Of a stretch of DNA of 64,000 nucleotides, positions 26,378 to 35,120 are shown in pieces (position 1 is the stretch's first letter; each line of letters starts with the position of its first letter). Under the pieces are notes generated by a model. It was not told the DNA's origin. It saw only the letters and a program-made list of their open reading frames with translations, and ran no database searches. This stretch comes from Listeria ilorinensis (GTDB lineage: Bacteria > Bacillota > Bacilli > Lactobacillales > Listeriaceae). The DNA lies in assembly GCF_913566895.1 (NCBI RefSeq), contig NZ_CAJYCN010000005.1, positions 1-64,000 of the forward strand. Direction: 5' to 3'. The position numbers were made by a program, and so were the translations under genes.

Positions 26378-26917
26378 TTAATTGTTAACAGGAATTTGTT
26401 CCGGTGTTTCAACTGGACAAATCAACCAAGGGCGTTTTGTAGAAATTAGAAAAGCATCTTCTTTCAACCGTTTCATAAGCGAGTTTAGAAAAACACGGGA
26501 AATATTACAATAGTTGGCAAACTCATTTTGGTTTAGAAAAGAAGGAAGTTCAATACCGCAATCTGTCTTGGTTCCCAAGCGCTCGCCCAAGTATCGTAGA
26601 TTATATTTGACACGTTCCTCAGAAGACATATACAGGCTCCGGTAATGCTGATACTCTTCTCGACTAGTTTTTAAATATTTCGGCTCAATCATATCTTTTT
26701 CAAGAGCAAGTAATTGGGTAGGTGTTTTAGCAATATAAAAAAGATTTTCATTGACATCGTCCAAAGAAATAAGGTGTTTTTGTGAATAGTATTGAACAGG
26801 GATTTCTTCCGCTAAATTCAAACTCATATAACCTTCCAGAATCAACAGATACTTTCCATCAAAATCAGCTTTTTTTAAAATATCACCTTTTTGTAATTGT
26901 AATGTTGCTTTTCCCAT
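26378..26917 (-). CDS. Short Crp/Fnr (PrfA-like) transcriptional regulator
   Basis: A 179-residue protein; ATG 26917 follows AGGAGC. The C-terminal ~60 residues hold a winged helix-turn-helix of the Crp/Fnr type (LPSFLNQNEFANYCNISRVFLNSLMKRLKED). The N-terminal part is shorter than the usual cyclic-nucleotide-binding barrel (family ~220-240 residues): about 40-50 residues of barrel are missing, and the phosphate-binding cassette is not visible. Listeria genomes carry many PrfA-like Crp/Fnr regulators. It is convergent with the InlJ-like internalin gene, with 222 bp between stops, so it may control that gene or others nearby, though nothing in the sequence proves it. Confidence 0.75.
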   Translation of the reverse strand: MGKATLQLQKGDILKKADFDGKYLLILEGYMSLNLAEEIPVQYYSQKHLISLDDVNENLFYIAKTPTQLLALEKDMIEPKYLKTSREEYQHYRSLYMSSEERVKYNLRYLGERLGTKTDCGIELPSFLNQNEFANYCNISRVFLNSLMKRLKEDAFLISTKRPWLICPVETPEQIPVNN

Positions 26918-27130
26918 ATTTTTTAGCTCCTAATAATTAATGTATTTAAATCTATAATACTATGATAACAATATTAACTTTGCTTTGTCTGTGAATTTTT
27001 TGTGAACCTTTTAGATACTATAGGGCGAAATAAATAAAAAAAATTGATAAATAGATCGTTTTTGTTGTTTTTTTGTAGAAATCAACGTAGTGAAAATAAA
27101 GATCTTTCAACTGCTTGCTAGGTTTGAAAA

Positions 27131-27155
27131 GTTTGTAAAATAAAAAGTCGGGAAA
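27131..27155 (+). promoter_or_regulatory. Candidate sigma-B promoter of the dehydrogenase operon
   Basis: GTTTGT (27131-27136), 13-bp spacer, GGGAAA (27150-27155), 64 bp before the start codon. It fits the general sigma-B pattern GTTT-N12-15-GGGWAT with one deviation in the -10. In L. monocytogenes the genes at this place (lmo2571-2573) are, as I recall, in the sigma-B regulon, which supports the reading. The rest of the 300-bp gap is AT-rich with no gene seen. Confidence 0.5.
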
Positions 27156-27218
27156 TTTTAATAAAATTGTTGCATGAATTATTAGAAATGCGGGAATGAA
27201 ACTATTACAAGGAAGTGC

Positions 27219-28247
27219 ATGAAAATGAAAGCTGTTGGGTTTTATCGTTATCTGCCAATTGAAGAAACGGAAAGTTTATTGGATTTGACGCTAGCTGTGC
27301 CAACTCCAAGACCACACGATTTATTGATTAAGGTAAGAGCCGTTTCGGTAAATCCGGTCGATACCAAGCAACGCAGTCCGCAAGAAAAAGTGGAAACAGA
27401 ACCACGGATTTTAGGGTACGACGCTGTAGGAAAAGTTGTTCAAATTGGTGAGCAAGTGACACTTTTTCAGCTCGATGAGGAGGTTTATTTTGCGGGAGAT
27501 GTGACAAGACAAGGTAGTAATGCAGCCTATACATTAGTTGATGAAAGACTGGCAGCACGGAAGCCCGAAAAATTAAGTGACGTAGAAGCAGCCGCTATGC
27601 CCCTTACAACTCTTACTGCGTGGGAAGCCTTGTTTGATAGACTGGGTATTACACCGGAAAAGGATCGCGGCAAAAGCCTACTGATCATCAATGGGGCAGG
27701 AGGCGTAGGATCGATTGCTACACAACTGGCCAATTTGACTGGCTTAAAGGTGCTGGCGACAGCTTCACGCTCTGAAACTGTTGAATGGACAAAAAAGCAT
27801 GGAACTACGATTGTCCTCGATCATCACCGCTCCTTACCGGAACAGCTAAGAAAACAAGGTCTAGAGACAGTGGATTATATTCTATGTTTGCATGATACAA
27901 CACGCTATTTTCATATTATGCAGGAAATGATTGCTCCAGAAGGGAAAATTTGCTCGATTGTTGAATTATCTGAACCCGTTTCTATGTCACTTCTCAAGGA
28001 CAAAAGTGCTACCTTTGTGTATGAGTTCATGTTCACGCGTTCCAAATACCAAACGGATACAATGATCAGGCAGCATGAGATTTTGACAGAAGCTGCTCGA
28101 CTTTTTGACACAGGAGTGCTGGTTTCAACTGTCAATCAAGTATTGGCGCCATTCAATGCAACTACCATGAAAGAAGCACATCGGATATTGGAAACAGGAC
28201 GATCCATTGGAAAATTAGTTGTAAAGGGGTTTGATGAAAATGAGTGA
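27219..28247 (+). CDS. Zinc-type alcohol dehydrogenase/quinone oxidoreductase family protein
   Basis: A 342-residue medium-chain dehydrogenase/reductase. ATG 27219 (or 27225) follows AAGGAAGTG. The N-terminal GroES-like domain (VRAVSVNPVDTKQRSP, ILGYDAVGKVVQIGEQV) lacks the structural and catalytic zinc cysteines, as in quinone oxidoreductase-like members. The Rossmann domain has LLIINGAGGVGSIATQLA for NADP(H). It probably reduces quinones or reactive enones. It overlaps the next gene by 8 bp, forming a unit with the DHFR-like and nicotinamidase-like genes. The likely sigma-B promoter suggests a stress role. Confidence 0.88.
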   Translation: MKMKAVGFYRYLPIEETESLLDLTLAVPTPRPHDLLIKVRAVSVNPVDTKQRSPQEKVETEPRILGYDAVGKVVQIGEQVTLFQLDEEVYFAGDVTRQGSNAAYTLVDERLAARKPEKLSDVEAAAMPLTTLTAWEALFDRLGITPEKDRGKSLLIINGAGGVGSIATQLANLTGLKVLATASRSETVEWTKKHGTTIVLDHHRSLPEQLRKQGLETVDYILCLHDTTRYFHIMQEMIAPEGKICSIVELSEPVSMSLLKDKSATFVYEFMFTRSKYQTDTMIRQHEILTEAARLFDTGVLVSTVNQVLAPFNATTMKEAHRILETGRSIGKLVVKGFDENE

Positions 28248-28761
28248 AAAACAAGTCTCTCTTTATATTGCGGTAAGTCTAGATGGTTATATTGCAGATG
28301 AAGATGGCAGTGTCAGCTGGTTGGAATCGATCGACAGTGAGGGAGATGCAGGCTACGAAGCATTTTTTGACAATGTAGATACCGTTGTGATGGGACGGAC
28401 TACGTATCAACAGATTTTTTCACTGACAGATACTTTCCCGTACAGTAAAAAAGATGTCTACGTTTTTTCCAATACAAAAGCAGGTACACAAGATGAATAT
28501 GCGGATTTTGTATCTGGCACAGTCGACAATTGGCTGAATGAAATCAGTGGTGAACATGTCTGGCTGGTTGGAGGGGCCCAGCTCGTCAAACAATTTTTAA
28601 AGGAAAAAGCAATTGACCGTTTTGTTTTGACGATTGCGCCGATCATTCTTGGAAAAGGTATCCCGCTTTTTGAACAGGATGACACACATACACTTGAGCT
28701 CGAAGAAGTCGCACGTTTCGGACAATTTGCTCAACTAATTTACAGAAATGTGGAGGAATAA
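28240..28761 (+). CDS. Dihydrofolate reductase-family (RibD C-terminal-like) protein
   Basis: About 173 residues. ATG 28240 is chosen because AAAGGGG lies 10 nt upstream; ATG 28234 is possible. The fold signature is visible: VSLYIAVSLDGYIADEDGSVSW at the N-terminus, VVMGRTTYQQI in the middle, VWLVGGAQLVKQFL and FVLTIAPIILGKGIPLF near the end. These stand-alone RibD-C/DHFR-like proteins bind NADPH, but most have no proven substrate and are not the folate enzyme FolA. It is the second gene of the probable stress operon. Confidence 0.87.
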   Translation: MSEKQVSLYIAVSLDGYIADEDGSVSWLESIDSEGDAGYEAFFDNVDTVVMGRTTYQQIFSLTDTFPYSKKDVYVFSNTKAGTQDEYADFVSGTVDNWLNEISGEHVWLVGGAQLVKQFLKEKAIDRFVLTIAPIILGKGIPLFEQDDTHTLELEEVARFGQFAQLIYRNVEE

Positions 28762-28763
28762 GC

Positions 28764-29399
28764 ATGAAAATTGTCAGCTTTGATGTGGATGCACAAAAAG
28801 GATTTACCCCGATATGTCCAGAAGAACTTCCTGTGCCAGGTGGAGGAGAGATTGTTCCAGCACTGAATGAAATGGCTGACTTAGCTGACTTGCGAATCGG
28901 CAGTAAGGATGCGCATCCGCGAAATGCTGTCTGGGTAGTTGAAAAATCTGAGGAAATGCTTGCGCCATTAGATTATCCAGAAGCGGATCTGACATGGGTC
29001 AGACACTGTGTCCCGGGAACAGATGGGTTCGAGCAGTTAGAAGGTTTACCAGAGCCGAATCAATATGATTATTTTGTCTGGAAAGGTATGGAACCGGATT
29101 TACATCCATATGGCGCCTGCTACCATGATATCAGTGAACATTTGTCTACAGGTGTCATCGAGTTTTTGCGAGCTGAAAGAGTGGAGTTGATTCTTGTTGG
29201 TGGTTTAGCTTTTGATTTCTGCGTAAAAACGACAATCCTTCAACTTTTGAAAAACGATTTTGAAGTGGTCGTCTACTTACCAGCTACACGCGCATTGACG
29301 AAAGAAGGAGAAAGTGAAACACGGGTACTGTTAGAACAGGCAGAAAATGTTTCGATTGCTCATAATTATCAAGAACTTGCTGCGTTTTGTCGGAAATAA
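28764..29399 (+). CDS. Isochorismatase-family (nicotinamidase-like) hydrolase
   Basis: A 211-residue protein with ATG two bases after the previous stop and GGAGG upstream. The catalytic triad residues of the family can be placed: Asp in FDVDAQKGF, Lys in YFVWKGMEPD, and Cys in GGLAFDFCVKTT. The metal-binding stretch DAHPRNAVW (family DxHxxxH-like) lacks the second His. Nicotinamidases turn nicotinamide into nicotinate for NAD salvage; the altered metal site makes the substrate uncertain. It is the third gene of the unit. Confidence 0.83.
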   Translation: MKIVSFDVDAQKGFTPICPEELPVPGGGEIVPALNEMADLADLRIGSKDAHPRNAVWVVEKSEEMLAPLDYPEADLTWVRHCVPGTDGFEQLEGLPEPNQYDYFVWKGMEPDLHPYGACYHDISEHLSTGVIEFLRAERVELILVGGLAFDFCVKTTILQLLKNDFEVVVYLPATRALTKEGESETRVLLEQAENVSIAHNYQELAAFCRK

Positions 29400-29417
29400 A
29401 TCAAGGGGGTGAGAGAA

Positions 29418-30032
29418 ATGAGGAGAATTGGTGTTTTTCCGAGCACAGTCATTTTTATTACGGCTGTATTTACAATCGTGACCTACCCACTGCTCCCAGC
29501 TGAAATCGCTGTACATTTCGGTACGGATTTCTCTCCAGATATGTTTGTACAAAAATGGTTGGGACTAATTATGATGCCGTTTCTGATGATTATGTTCACC
29601 GGGACGGAATATTATGGGAAAGAAAAAGTGAATCAGGAGACGCGACTGGAATTTGAATATTGTTTCCGATTATTGCTTGTACTCTTAGCGATTATTCAGA
29701 TGAGCATCATTGTGTATGCGTTAGGGTATGAGATACCGACTGGCAGATTTGCTCTGATGACAGCGGGTGCATTTATGTTGCTTTTGGCGGCGTATCTATC
29801 GTATTCAAAGAAACTGTTTCATTTTTTGAATTTAATCGGTTTCAAGAAGACGGATGCCTATACACGGAATTTATGGAAGAAAATTACGATAAGTACACTA
29901 ACCGTTGCGGGAGTAGCATGTTTGGTACTTGCAATCTTCATGCGCAATGATCCCAGCTACTTCATGATGGGCATGTTGCTAGGGATGTGCGTGATCGTAG
30001 TCGGATCCGGTTTTTATCTGAATAAAAAGTGA
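29418..30032 (+). CDS. DUF1648-type membrane protein
   Basis: About 204 residues from ATG 29418, with GGGGGTGAG as ribosome site; a GTG at 29409 lies inside that site. The first segment (TVIFITAVFTIVTYPLLPAEIAVHFGTDF) matches the DUF1648 pattern in which a membrane span is followed by PxxIPxHF-like residues. Five or six hydrophobic segments follow in all. Related proteins include the SdpI immunity protein family, but no toxin is nearby. It follows the nicotinamidase-like gene by 18 bp, so is probably co-transcribed. Confidence 0.75.
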   Translation: MRRIGVFPSTVIFITAVFTIVTYPLLPAEIAVHFGTDFSPDMFVQKWLGLIMMPFLMIMFTGTEYYGKEKVNQETRLEFEYCFRLLLVLLAIIQMSIIVYALGYEIPTGRFALMTAGAFMLLLAAYLSYSKKLFHFLNLIGFKKTDAYTRNLWKKITISTLTVAGVACLVLAIFMRNDPSYFMMGMLLGMCVIVVGSGFYLNKK

Positions 30033-30081
30033 AAAATATAACAGTTTTAATTTACAAATGATACAGATTTCTATTATAATG

Positions 30082-30118
30082 AAGGTCGGAAGTCAACATA
30101 CTGACATCGGCCTTTTTT
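30082..30118 (+). terminator. Terminator after the DUF1648 gene
   Basis: AAGGTCGGAAGTCA (30082-30095) pairs with TGACATCGGCCTT, followed by TTTTT. A TATAAT (30075-30080) abuts the left arm, with a weak TTACAA 17 bp upstream. Confidence 0.75.
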
Positions 30119-30166
30119 AGTGATGAGTCAGCTATTTTAAAAAAGCGCTTCCAAAAGGAGAAAATA

Positions 30167-31840
30167 ATGAAAGGGAGAATTCATTTGACAAAACACTTCA
30201 AAATAGTAGGGTTGTTCCTGATGCTGCTGGGTTTTACCGTACTTACAGCTTGCGGAGCTAGTGATGAAAAAAAAGATACAATAAAGTCGAATAAAAAAAC
30301 TGAAGTCAATATCATGGAAACAAGTGGTATCCCGAACGCCAGTCCGACGCTTGCAGATAATAGTGTCAGTTTTCGCGCGATCAATCAAATCGGAGAAGGG
30401 CTGTACCGACTTGATAAGGATGGGAAACCAGCTTTAGCGATGGCAGAAAGTGAGCCAGAAGTTTCAGAAAATGGGAAAAGGCTTATATTTAAGATTCGTG
30501 AAGATGCGAACTGGTCGAATGGGGAACCTGTCACTGCAGCCGATTTTGAATATGCCTGGAAGAAAGTCGTTGATCCTAAAACAGCCGCCGCTTATGGCCC
30601 ACAGATGGAAGAGATTGTGAAAAATGCGACGCCAATCTTAAAAGGTGAAATGTCTCCAGACGAGCTGGGCGTTCGAGCGCTCGATGAAAAAACGCTTCAA
30701 GTTGATCTGGAAAATCCAGTGCCGATTTTTAAAGAGCTGCTCACAACCGCAACATTTTTCCCGCAAAATGAAGAATTCGTCGAACAACAAGGAAAAAAAT
30801 ATGGCACTTCCAGTGAGACACTACTTTCAAATGGTCCATTCATCTTGAAAAATTGGAATGGTACCAATTTGACTTGGGACTACGTCAAAAATCCGGACTA
30901 CTGGGATAAAGCGAATGTACCAACGCCTAAAATCCATGTAACCGTAGTGAAAGATACCAATGCTGCTCTTAATTTATATAATACGGGCAAACTAGACCGG
31001 GTTGAACTGGACGGCGAATTTGTGAAGCAGTATCAAAAAGATCCGAATTTCCGCACGTCGATCACCGGGCGTTCCGTATATGTCAAAATGAATCAGGGAA
31101 CAGCCGGCGAAACAACAGTACTTGCAAATAGTAATCTTCGTCGGGCGCTGGCCATGTCGCTTGATAAACAGGGCATGGTGGATACCTTGCTTGCGAACGG
31201 TTCGAAGCCGCTAGATGGAGATGTTCCGGGTGAAATCATGTTTGATCCAGAAATGCATCAAGATTTCCGTAAGCAAAATGGTTCACTTTTAGGATATGAC
31301 AAGGAAGCAGCGAAAAAATATTTTGAACAGGCACTAAGTGAACTAGGCAAAGATCAGCTCACCTTGACCATTACAAGCGGTGACACAACGCTTCAGAAAA
31401 AACAGACCGAGTTTATGCAGAATCAGTGGGAGACCAATTTGCCCGGTCTTTCAATCAAAATTAAAAATGTAACCAATCAGGCAAGTTTTCAAGCAGATGT
31501 CACACAAGACTTTGAGCTGCTGCTTGGCGGCTGGGGTGGAGACTACCAGGATCCACTCACCTATTTGAACCTCTTTCTGACCGGTAGCCCGGGCAACCAT
31601 ACCGGTTTCTCAGATGCCACCTATGACGAACTGGTACTCGGGGCAAAAGGCAAGCTGTCGAATCAGCCGGAAGAACGCTGGCAGGCACTTCTTCGTGCGG
31701 AACAAATTTTATTGAAAGATCAGGCGGTTCTGATCCCGCTTTATCAAGGCGGCCGTGCTTATCTACAAATAGATCAGCTCAAAAACTATGTAACTTATCC
31801 GATTGGTGCGGAAAACTATAAATGGATAGAGAAAAAATAA
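30167..31840 (+). CDS. Oligopeptide ABC transporter substrate-binding lipoprotein (OppA-like)
   Basis: A 557-residue protein with ATG 30167 after AAAAGGAG. The N-terminus has a lipoprotein signal with lipobox LTAC, so the mature protein is lipid-anchored outside the membrane. The family 5 solute-binding fold is clear: the signature WSNGEPVTAADFEYAWKKVV near residue 120, LLSNGPFILKNW, and a late ELLLGGWGGDYQDPLTYLNLF. It would capture oligopeptides for an Opp permease, which is not encoded here, so it works with components from elsewhere or senses peptides. It has its own terminator and sits alone. Confidence 0.92.
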   Translation: MKGRIHLTKHFKIVGLFLMLLGFTVLTACGASDEKKDTIKSNKKTEVNIMETSGIPNASPTLADNSVSFRAINQIGEGLYRLDKDGKPALAMAESEPEVSENGKRLIFKIREDANWSNGEPVTAADFEYAWKKVVDPKTAAAYGPQMEEIVKNATPILKGEMSPDELGVRALDEKTLQVDLENPVPIFKELLTTATFFPQNEEFVEQQGKKYGTSSETLLSNGPFILKNWNGTNLTWDYVKNPDYWDKANVPTPKIHVTVVKDTNAALNLYNTGKLDRVELDGEFVKQYQKDPNFRTSITGRSVYVKMNQGTAGETTVLANSNLRRALAMSLDKQGMVDTLLANGSKPLDGDVPGEIMFDPEMHQDFRKQNGSLLGYDKEAAKKYFEQALSELGKDQLTLTITSGDTTLQKKQTEFMQNQWETNLPGLSIKIKNVTNQASFQADVTQDFELLLGGWGGDYQDPLTYLNLFLTGSPGNHTGFSDATYDELVLGAKGKLSNQPEERWQALLRAEQILLKDQAVLIPLYQGGRAYLQIDQLKNYVTYPIGAENYKWIEKK

Positions 31841-31848
31841 AGATACGA

Positions 31849-31884
31849 AATCGCAGTTGCGAACAGGGCAGCTGCGGTTTTTTT
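31849..31884 (+). terminator. Terminator after the OppA-like gene
   Basis: AATCGCAGTTGC (31849-31860) pairs with GCAGCTGCGGTT (31868-31879), then a run of T. Confidence 0.88.
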
Positions 31885-31998
31885 GGACTGAATAAAAAAT
31901 CAGTCTATGGGAGTACTGATTTTCAGCCTGTGGACTTTTCAATAAAAGGCGACTCTTTTTTATAATAGAGTCATCCAATAGAAAAGGAGCGCCAGATT

Positions 31999-32325
31999 AT
32001 GAAAAAAGGGACATTCGCGCTTGTAATCACTTGTTTTATCATTGTACTTGCTTTTGTCGAACTGAAGGCCCCCATTGCTTCTGCAGCTACTACATATACT
32101 GTTTCCATTCGATCAGAGGGCGAACCGATCACAAAACCAGCATTCAAAGGCTATCAATTTGTAGAAACAGCCCAAACAAAGGATGGAAAAAAAGTGACAC
32201 TCGAATTCTTATCAGAAAAACCGCTGCAAAAAAATTGCTCCTATAAGATTATCGTACAAGATAATAAAATGCTTTTACGAGCAACAGCACTTCCTTCGAA
32301 TACACATGTTGTTTCCAATCATTAA
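31999..32325 (+). CDS. Small secreted protein, YxeA/DUF1093-like
   Basis: A 108-residue protein; ATG 31999 follows AAAAGGAGCG. An N-terminal signal peptide (hydrophobic LVITCFIIVLAFVEL, likely cut after ASA) is followed by ~75 residues of beta-rich sequence with YxF/V repeats (YTVSIRSEGEPI, GYQFVETAQTKDGKKVTLEF, YKIIVQDNKMLL). The layout resembles the YxeA/DUF1093 family of small extracellular beta-barrel proteins of unknown function. The family call is moderate; secretion is well supported. Confidence 0.7.
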   Translation: MKKGTFALVITCFIIVLAFVELKAPIASAATTYTVSIRSEGEPITKPAFKGYQFVETAQTKDGKKVTLEFLSEKPLQKNCSYKIIVQDNKMLLRATALPSNTHVVSNH

Positions 32326-32375
32326 CAGCTGACAGGCTGTTATAAATAAAATTATATTGAAAAGAGGTTGTTTAA

Positions 32376-32582
32376 ATGGCTACATTTTTTAAATATTTGC
32401 TAACGATTGTTTTGGCACTGATAGCGCTCGATATTATTTTTGATTTAATTGGGATCACGCTGCATTTCTTATTCCCTCTGCTGCTCCTAGCATTGATTGT
32501 TTATCTGATCATGCGTATCTGGAACAAGCAGCCTAGAAATCACCGTTACTCAAAATCAGGTCGTGATCATTACGACTGGTAA
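32376..32582 (+). CDS. Small membrane protein (68 residues)
   Basis: ATG 32376 lies after AAAAGAGGTTG. The first ~45 residues are almost wholly hydrophobic and form two spans (FKYLLTIVLALIALDIIFDL, then LHFLFPLLLLALIVYLIM). A positive, polar tail ends in DHYDW. I do not recognise a function. Confidence 0.72.
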   Translation: MATFFKYLLTIVLALIALDIIFDLIGITLHFLFPLLLLALIVYLIMRIWNKQPRNHRYSKSGRDHYDW

Positions 32583-32632
32583 TCAGCAACTGTTATCCTG
32601 TTAAAAAGCTCCCTAGGCTTTTCATATTTTTT

Positions 32633-32665
32633 AACCCGGTTGGTTCGCTGATCGGGTGTTTTTTT
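32633..32665 (+). terminator. Terminator after the 68-residue gene
   Basis: AACCCG (32633-32638) pairs with CGGGTGTT (32653-32660) over a 14-nt loop, then T-run. A weaker AAAAGC/GCTTTT hairpin lies at ~32604-32622. Confidence 0.6.
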
Positions 32666-32752
32666 ATGTTTGCTAAACGGGAGATTCGCGCTCTTTGCAC
32701 TGGAAATGCTATGATAGAGAGAAGAAGTTATAAAAAGTTGAGGTGATAAAAA

Positions 32753-32833
32753 ATGCGCAAATTTTTTCAAATAGCCGCTTTTTTTCTAGTGATTCTCGCT
32801 TTTTTCAACGTAAAGCGAAAAAAAGTCAGCTGA
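32753..32833 (+). CDS. 26-residue hydrophobic peptide
   Basis: ATG 32753 is preceded by GAGGTGAT at 6-7 nt and by an extended -10 (TGCTATGAT, 32707-32715). The peptide MRKFFQIAAFFLVILAFFNV plus KRKKVS is one membrane span with a positive start and a positive tail, the size and layout of type I toxins or small membrane regulators. It stands alone between a terminator and lipL. I could not recognise a family. A dedicated promoter and a good ribosome site argue for a real gene. Confidence 0.5.
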   Translation: MRKFFQIAAFFLVILAFFNVKRKKVS

Positions 32834-32953
32834 ATAGGCTTATAAAAATTCATAAAAGCTAAAAAGCCGCAATTTTAAGCCATTCTGCCCAATTAGAAGG
32901 TCGATTATGCTATAATGACAAGAAAGAAATAAAGTGGAGGAATAGGGACGCTT

Positions 32954-33784
32954 ATGGATACGTTATTAAAGCAGCATGCATGGCGATTAATTGACCATAC
33001 GATGGTAAACGAAGCCTTTGATGCTTTGCAGTCCTATGCAACGGACGATACATTATGTCGGTCAGTCGGAAAAAAAAGCCAGCCACCTACTGTACGTGCA
33101 TGGGTGCATGATAAAACGGTCTCGCTTGGCATACAGGATTCTAAATTACCAAAACTAAAAGAAGGCATCCGCTTCTTAGAAAAACAGGGCTACCGTGTCG
33201 TTGTACGGAATTCTGGTGGACTAGCCGTCGTGTTGGACCCAGAAATCTTAAATTTATCACTTGTTTTCCCGGATGTTGAACGAGGGATTGCAATCGATTT
33301 AGGTTATGAAACGATGTTTACGCTTGTGAAAGATATGTTTGCCCATTCAAAAGCAGTCATTCAGGCAGGCGAAATTGAAAATTCCTATTGTCCGGGTAGT
33401 TTTGATTTAAGTATTGACCATAAAAAATTCGCCGGTATTTCTCAGCGGCGGATGGAAAAAGGGGTCGCTGTACAAATTTATCTAGGAATAAACGGCGACC
33501 AGACAAAGCGTGCCAAACTGATTCGTGATTTTTATGCCATCAGCGGCAAAGATGAGCAAGAAAAGTACCATTTTCCAGATGTCGATCCGACTGTCATGTC
33601 AACGTTAGCCGAGCTTCTCGGGGAATCAGATCTGACTGTCAACAAAGTCCTTGTTAAGCTTCTAAACAGCATGCGATTTTACGCAGAGCAGTTTTATTCG
33701 GATACATTGACACCAGAAGAATGGGATTTGTTTTCAGGATACTATGAACGGATTATTGCACGAAACGAAAAAGTTCTCGCATAA
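32954..33784 (+). CDS. lipL: Octanoyl/lipoyl-GcvH:E2 amidotransferase LipL
   Basis: A 276-residue protein of the lipoate-ligase-like (BPL_LplA_LipB) fold with ATG 32954 after GTGGAGG. It has RVVVRNSGGLAVVLDPEILNLSL, the site that recognises the acyl chain, and the catalytic Cys146 in SYCPGSFDLSI, equivalent to Cys150 of B. subtilis LipL; the Lys that ATP-using ligases need is not expected. LipL moves octanoyl or lipoyl groups from GcvH to the E2 subunits of 2-oxoacid dehydrogenases. In L. monocytogenes lmo2566 at this position is LipL, required for lipoate scavenging. It is followed 18 bp later by the HD gene. Confidence 0.92.
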   Translation: MDTLLKQHAWRLIDHTMVNEAFDALQSYATDDTLCRSVGKKSQPPTVRAWVHDKTVSLGIQDSKLPKLKEGIRFLEKQGYRVVVRNSGGLAVVLDPEILNLSLVFPDVERGIAIDLGYETMFTLVKDMFAHSKAVIQAGEIENSYCPGSFDLSIDHKKFAGISQRRMEKGVAVQIYLGINGDQTKRAKLIRDFYAISGKDEQEKYHFPDVDPTVMSTLAELLGESDLTVNKVLVKLLNSMRFYAEQFYSDTLTPEEWDLFSGYYERIIARNEKVLA

Positions 33785-33802
33785 AGCAGGGAGGCAGAGA
33801 GT

Positions 33803-35119
33803 GTGACTTATATCGAGCAGAAACTGAGAGAAAGCAAGGTATTCAAAGACCCCGTCCATGGCTATGTGCATGTAGAAGATCAGATGATTTGGGATTTAGT
33901 CGCCACAAGGGAATTTCAACGTTTACGCCGTATTCGACAACTTGGAACGACTTCACTGACGTTTCATGGTGCCGAACACAGTCGCTTCAATCATTCACTG
34001 GGGGTTTATGAGATTGTGCGGCAGATTATTGATGTGACATTTGCCGAAGAATTCCGGATTGATGCTGAAGAACGGATGGTAGCGCTTTGTGCGGCACTTT
34101 TGCATGATCTTGGGCATGGTCCGTTTTCGCACGCATTTGAAAAAGTTTTTGGAACGGATCATGAGGCCTATACACGGGAAATCATTACAGGTGATACGGA
34201 AGTTCAAAAAGTTCTAAAGCGCGGCGGGGAGGAGTTTCCGCTCAAAGTGGCAGATATTATCGGCAAAACCTATCCGAATCAAACGCTCGTCAAATTGATT
34301 TCCAGTCAGCTGGATGCCGATCGGATGGATTATCTACTGCGAGATGCCTATTATACAGGAGTTAGTTATGGAAAATTCGATATGGAGCGGATCTTGCGCG
34401 TCATGCGTCCGAGTCCGGATGGCAATGGCGTCATCATCAAATATTCTGGTCTGCATGCAGTGGAAGATTATCTGATGAGCCGCTATCAGATGTATCAGCA
34501 AGTTTATTTCCATCCAGTCAGCCGCAGCGGGGAAGTGTTACTTTGGAAAATCCTTGATCGTGCGAAGAAGCTTTATGAGGCCGGTTATGAATTTGAGCAA
34601 CAGCCCATAGAAGTGATCCCGTTTTTCACTGGAGAAGTAGGCTTAAGTGATTATATTCGACTGGATGATACGGTTTTAACGTACTATTTTTCAGTTTGGC
34701 AAAATGAAACGGACGAAATCTTAAGTGATTTGTGTGGTCGATTTCTCGGTCGAAGATTGCTTCGATATATTGATTATGATCCGGCGACCGATGCGTCACT
34801 ATATGATCAGCTGAAAGGTTTACTGGAAAAGGCGGATATTGATCCGACCTATTATTTGGTGATCGATTCATCGTCGGACCTGCCATATGACCTTTATCAG
34901 CCAGGAGTAAGTTCTGGAAAAACCCCTATACAGCTTTTGATGCCGAGTGGAGAATTAAAAGAACTCTCTACTGAGTCGCCAATTGTTGAATCGATCGGAG
35001 GAAAAATTCGAACAGATATCAAATTATATTATCCGCTCGATTTCATTGAAAATGGTCGGATTGCTCCCGAAATTGCTGAGGAAATGATTCTTGTACTTCA
35101 TCAACATCATCTAAAGTAA
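33803..35119 (+). CDS. HD-domain phosphohydrolase (YwfO-like)
   Basis: A 438-residue protein; GTG 33803 after GGGAGGCAGAG. The N-terminal part has the dGTPase-like HD layout: FKDPVHGYVHVEDQ, the H in NHSLGVYEI, the HD pair in LLHDLGHGPFSHAFE, and a distal Asp in SSQLDADRMDYLLRDAYYTG. The C-terminal ~150 residues are specific to the YwfO group. Related proteins hydrolyse dNTPs or other nucleotides. It is probably co-transcribed with lipL. Confidence 0.87.
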   Translation: MTYIEQKLRESKVFKDPVHGYVHVEDQMIWDLVATREFQRLRRIRQLGTTSLTFHGAEHSRFNHSLGVYEIVRQIIDVTFAEEFRIDAEERMVALCAALLHDLGHGPFSHAFEKVFGTDHEAYTREIITGDTEVQKVLKRGGEEFPLKVADIIGKTYPNQTLVKLISSQLDADRMDYLLRDAYYTGVSYGKFDMERILRVMRPSPDGNGVIIKYSGLHAVEDYLMSRYQMYQQVYFHPVSRSGEVLLWKILDRAKKLYEAGYEFEQQPIEVIPFFTGEVGLSDYIRLDDTVLTYYFSVWQNETDEILSDLCGRFLGRRLLRYIDYDPATDASLYDQLKGLLEKADIDPTYYLVIDSSSDLPYDLYQPGVSSGKTPIQLLMPSGELKELSTESPIVESIGGKIRTDIKLYYPLDFIENGRIAPEIAEEMILVLHQHHLK

Positions 35120-35120
35120 A

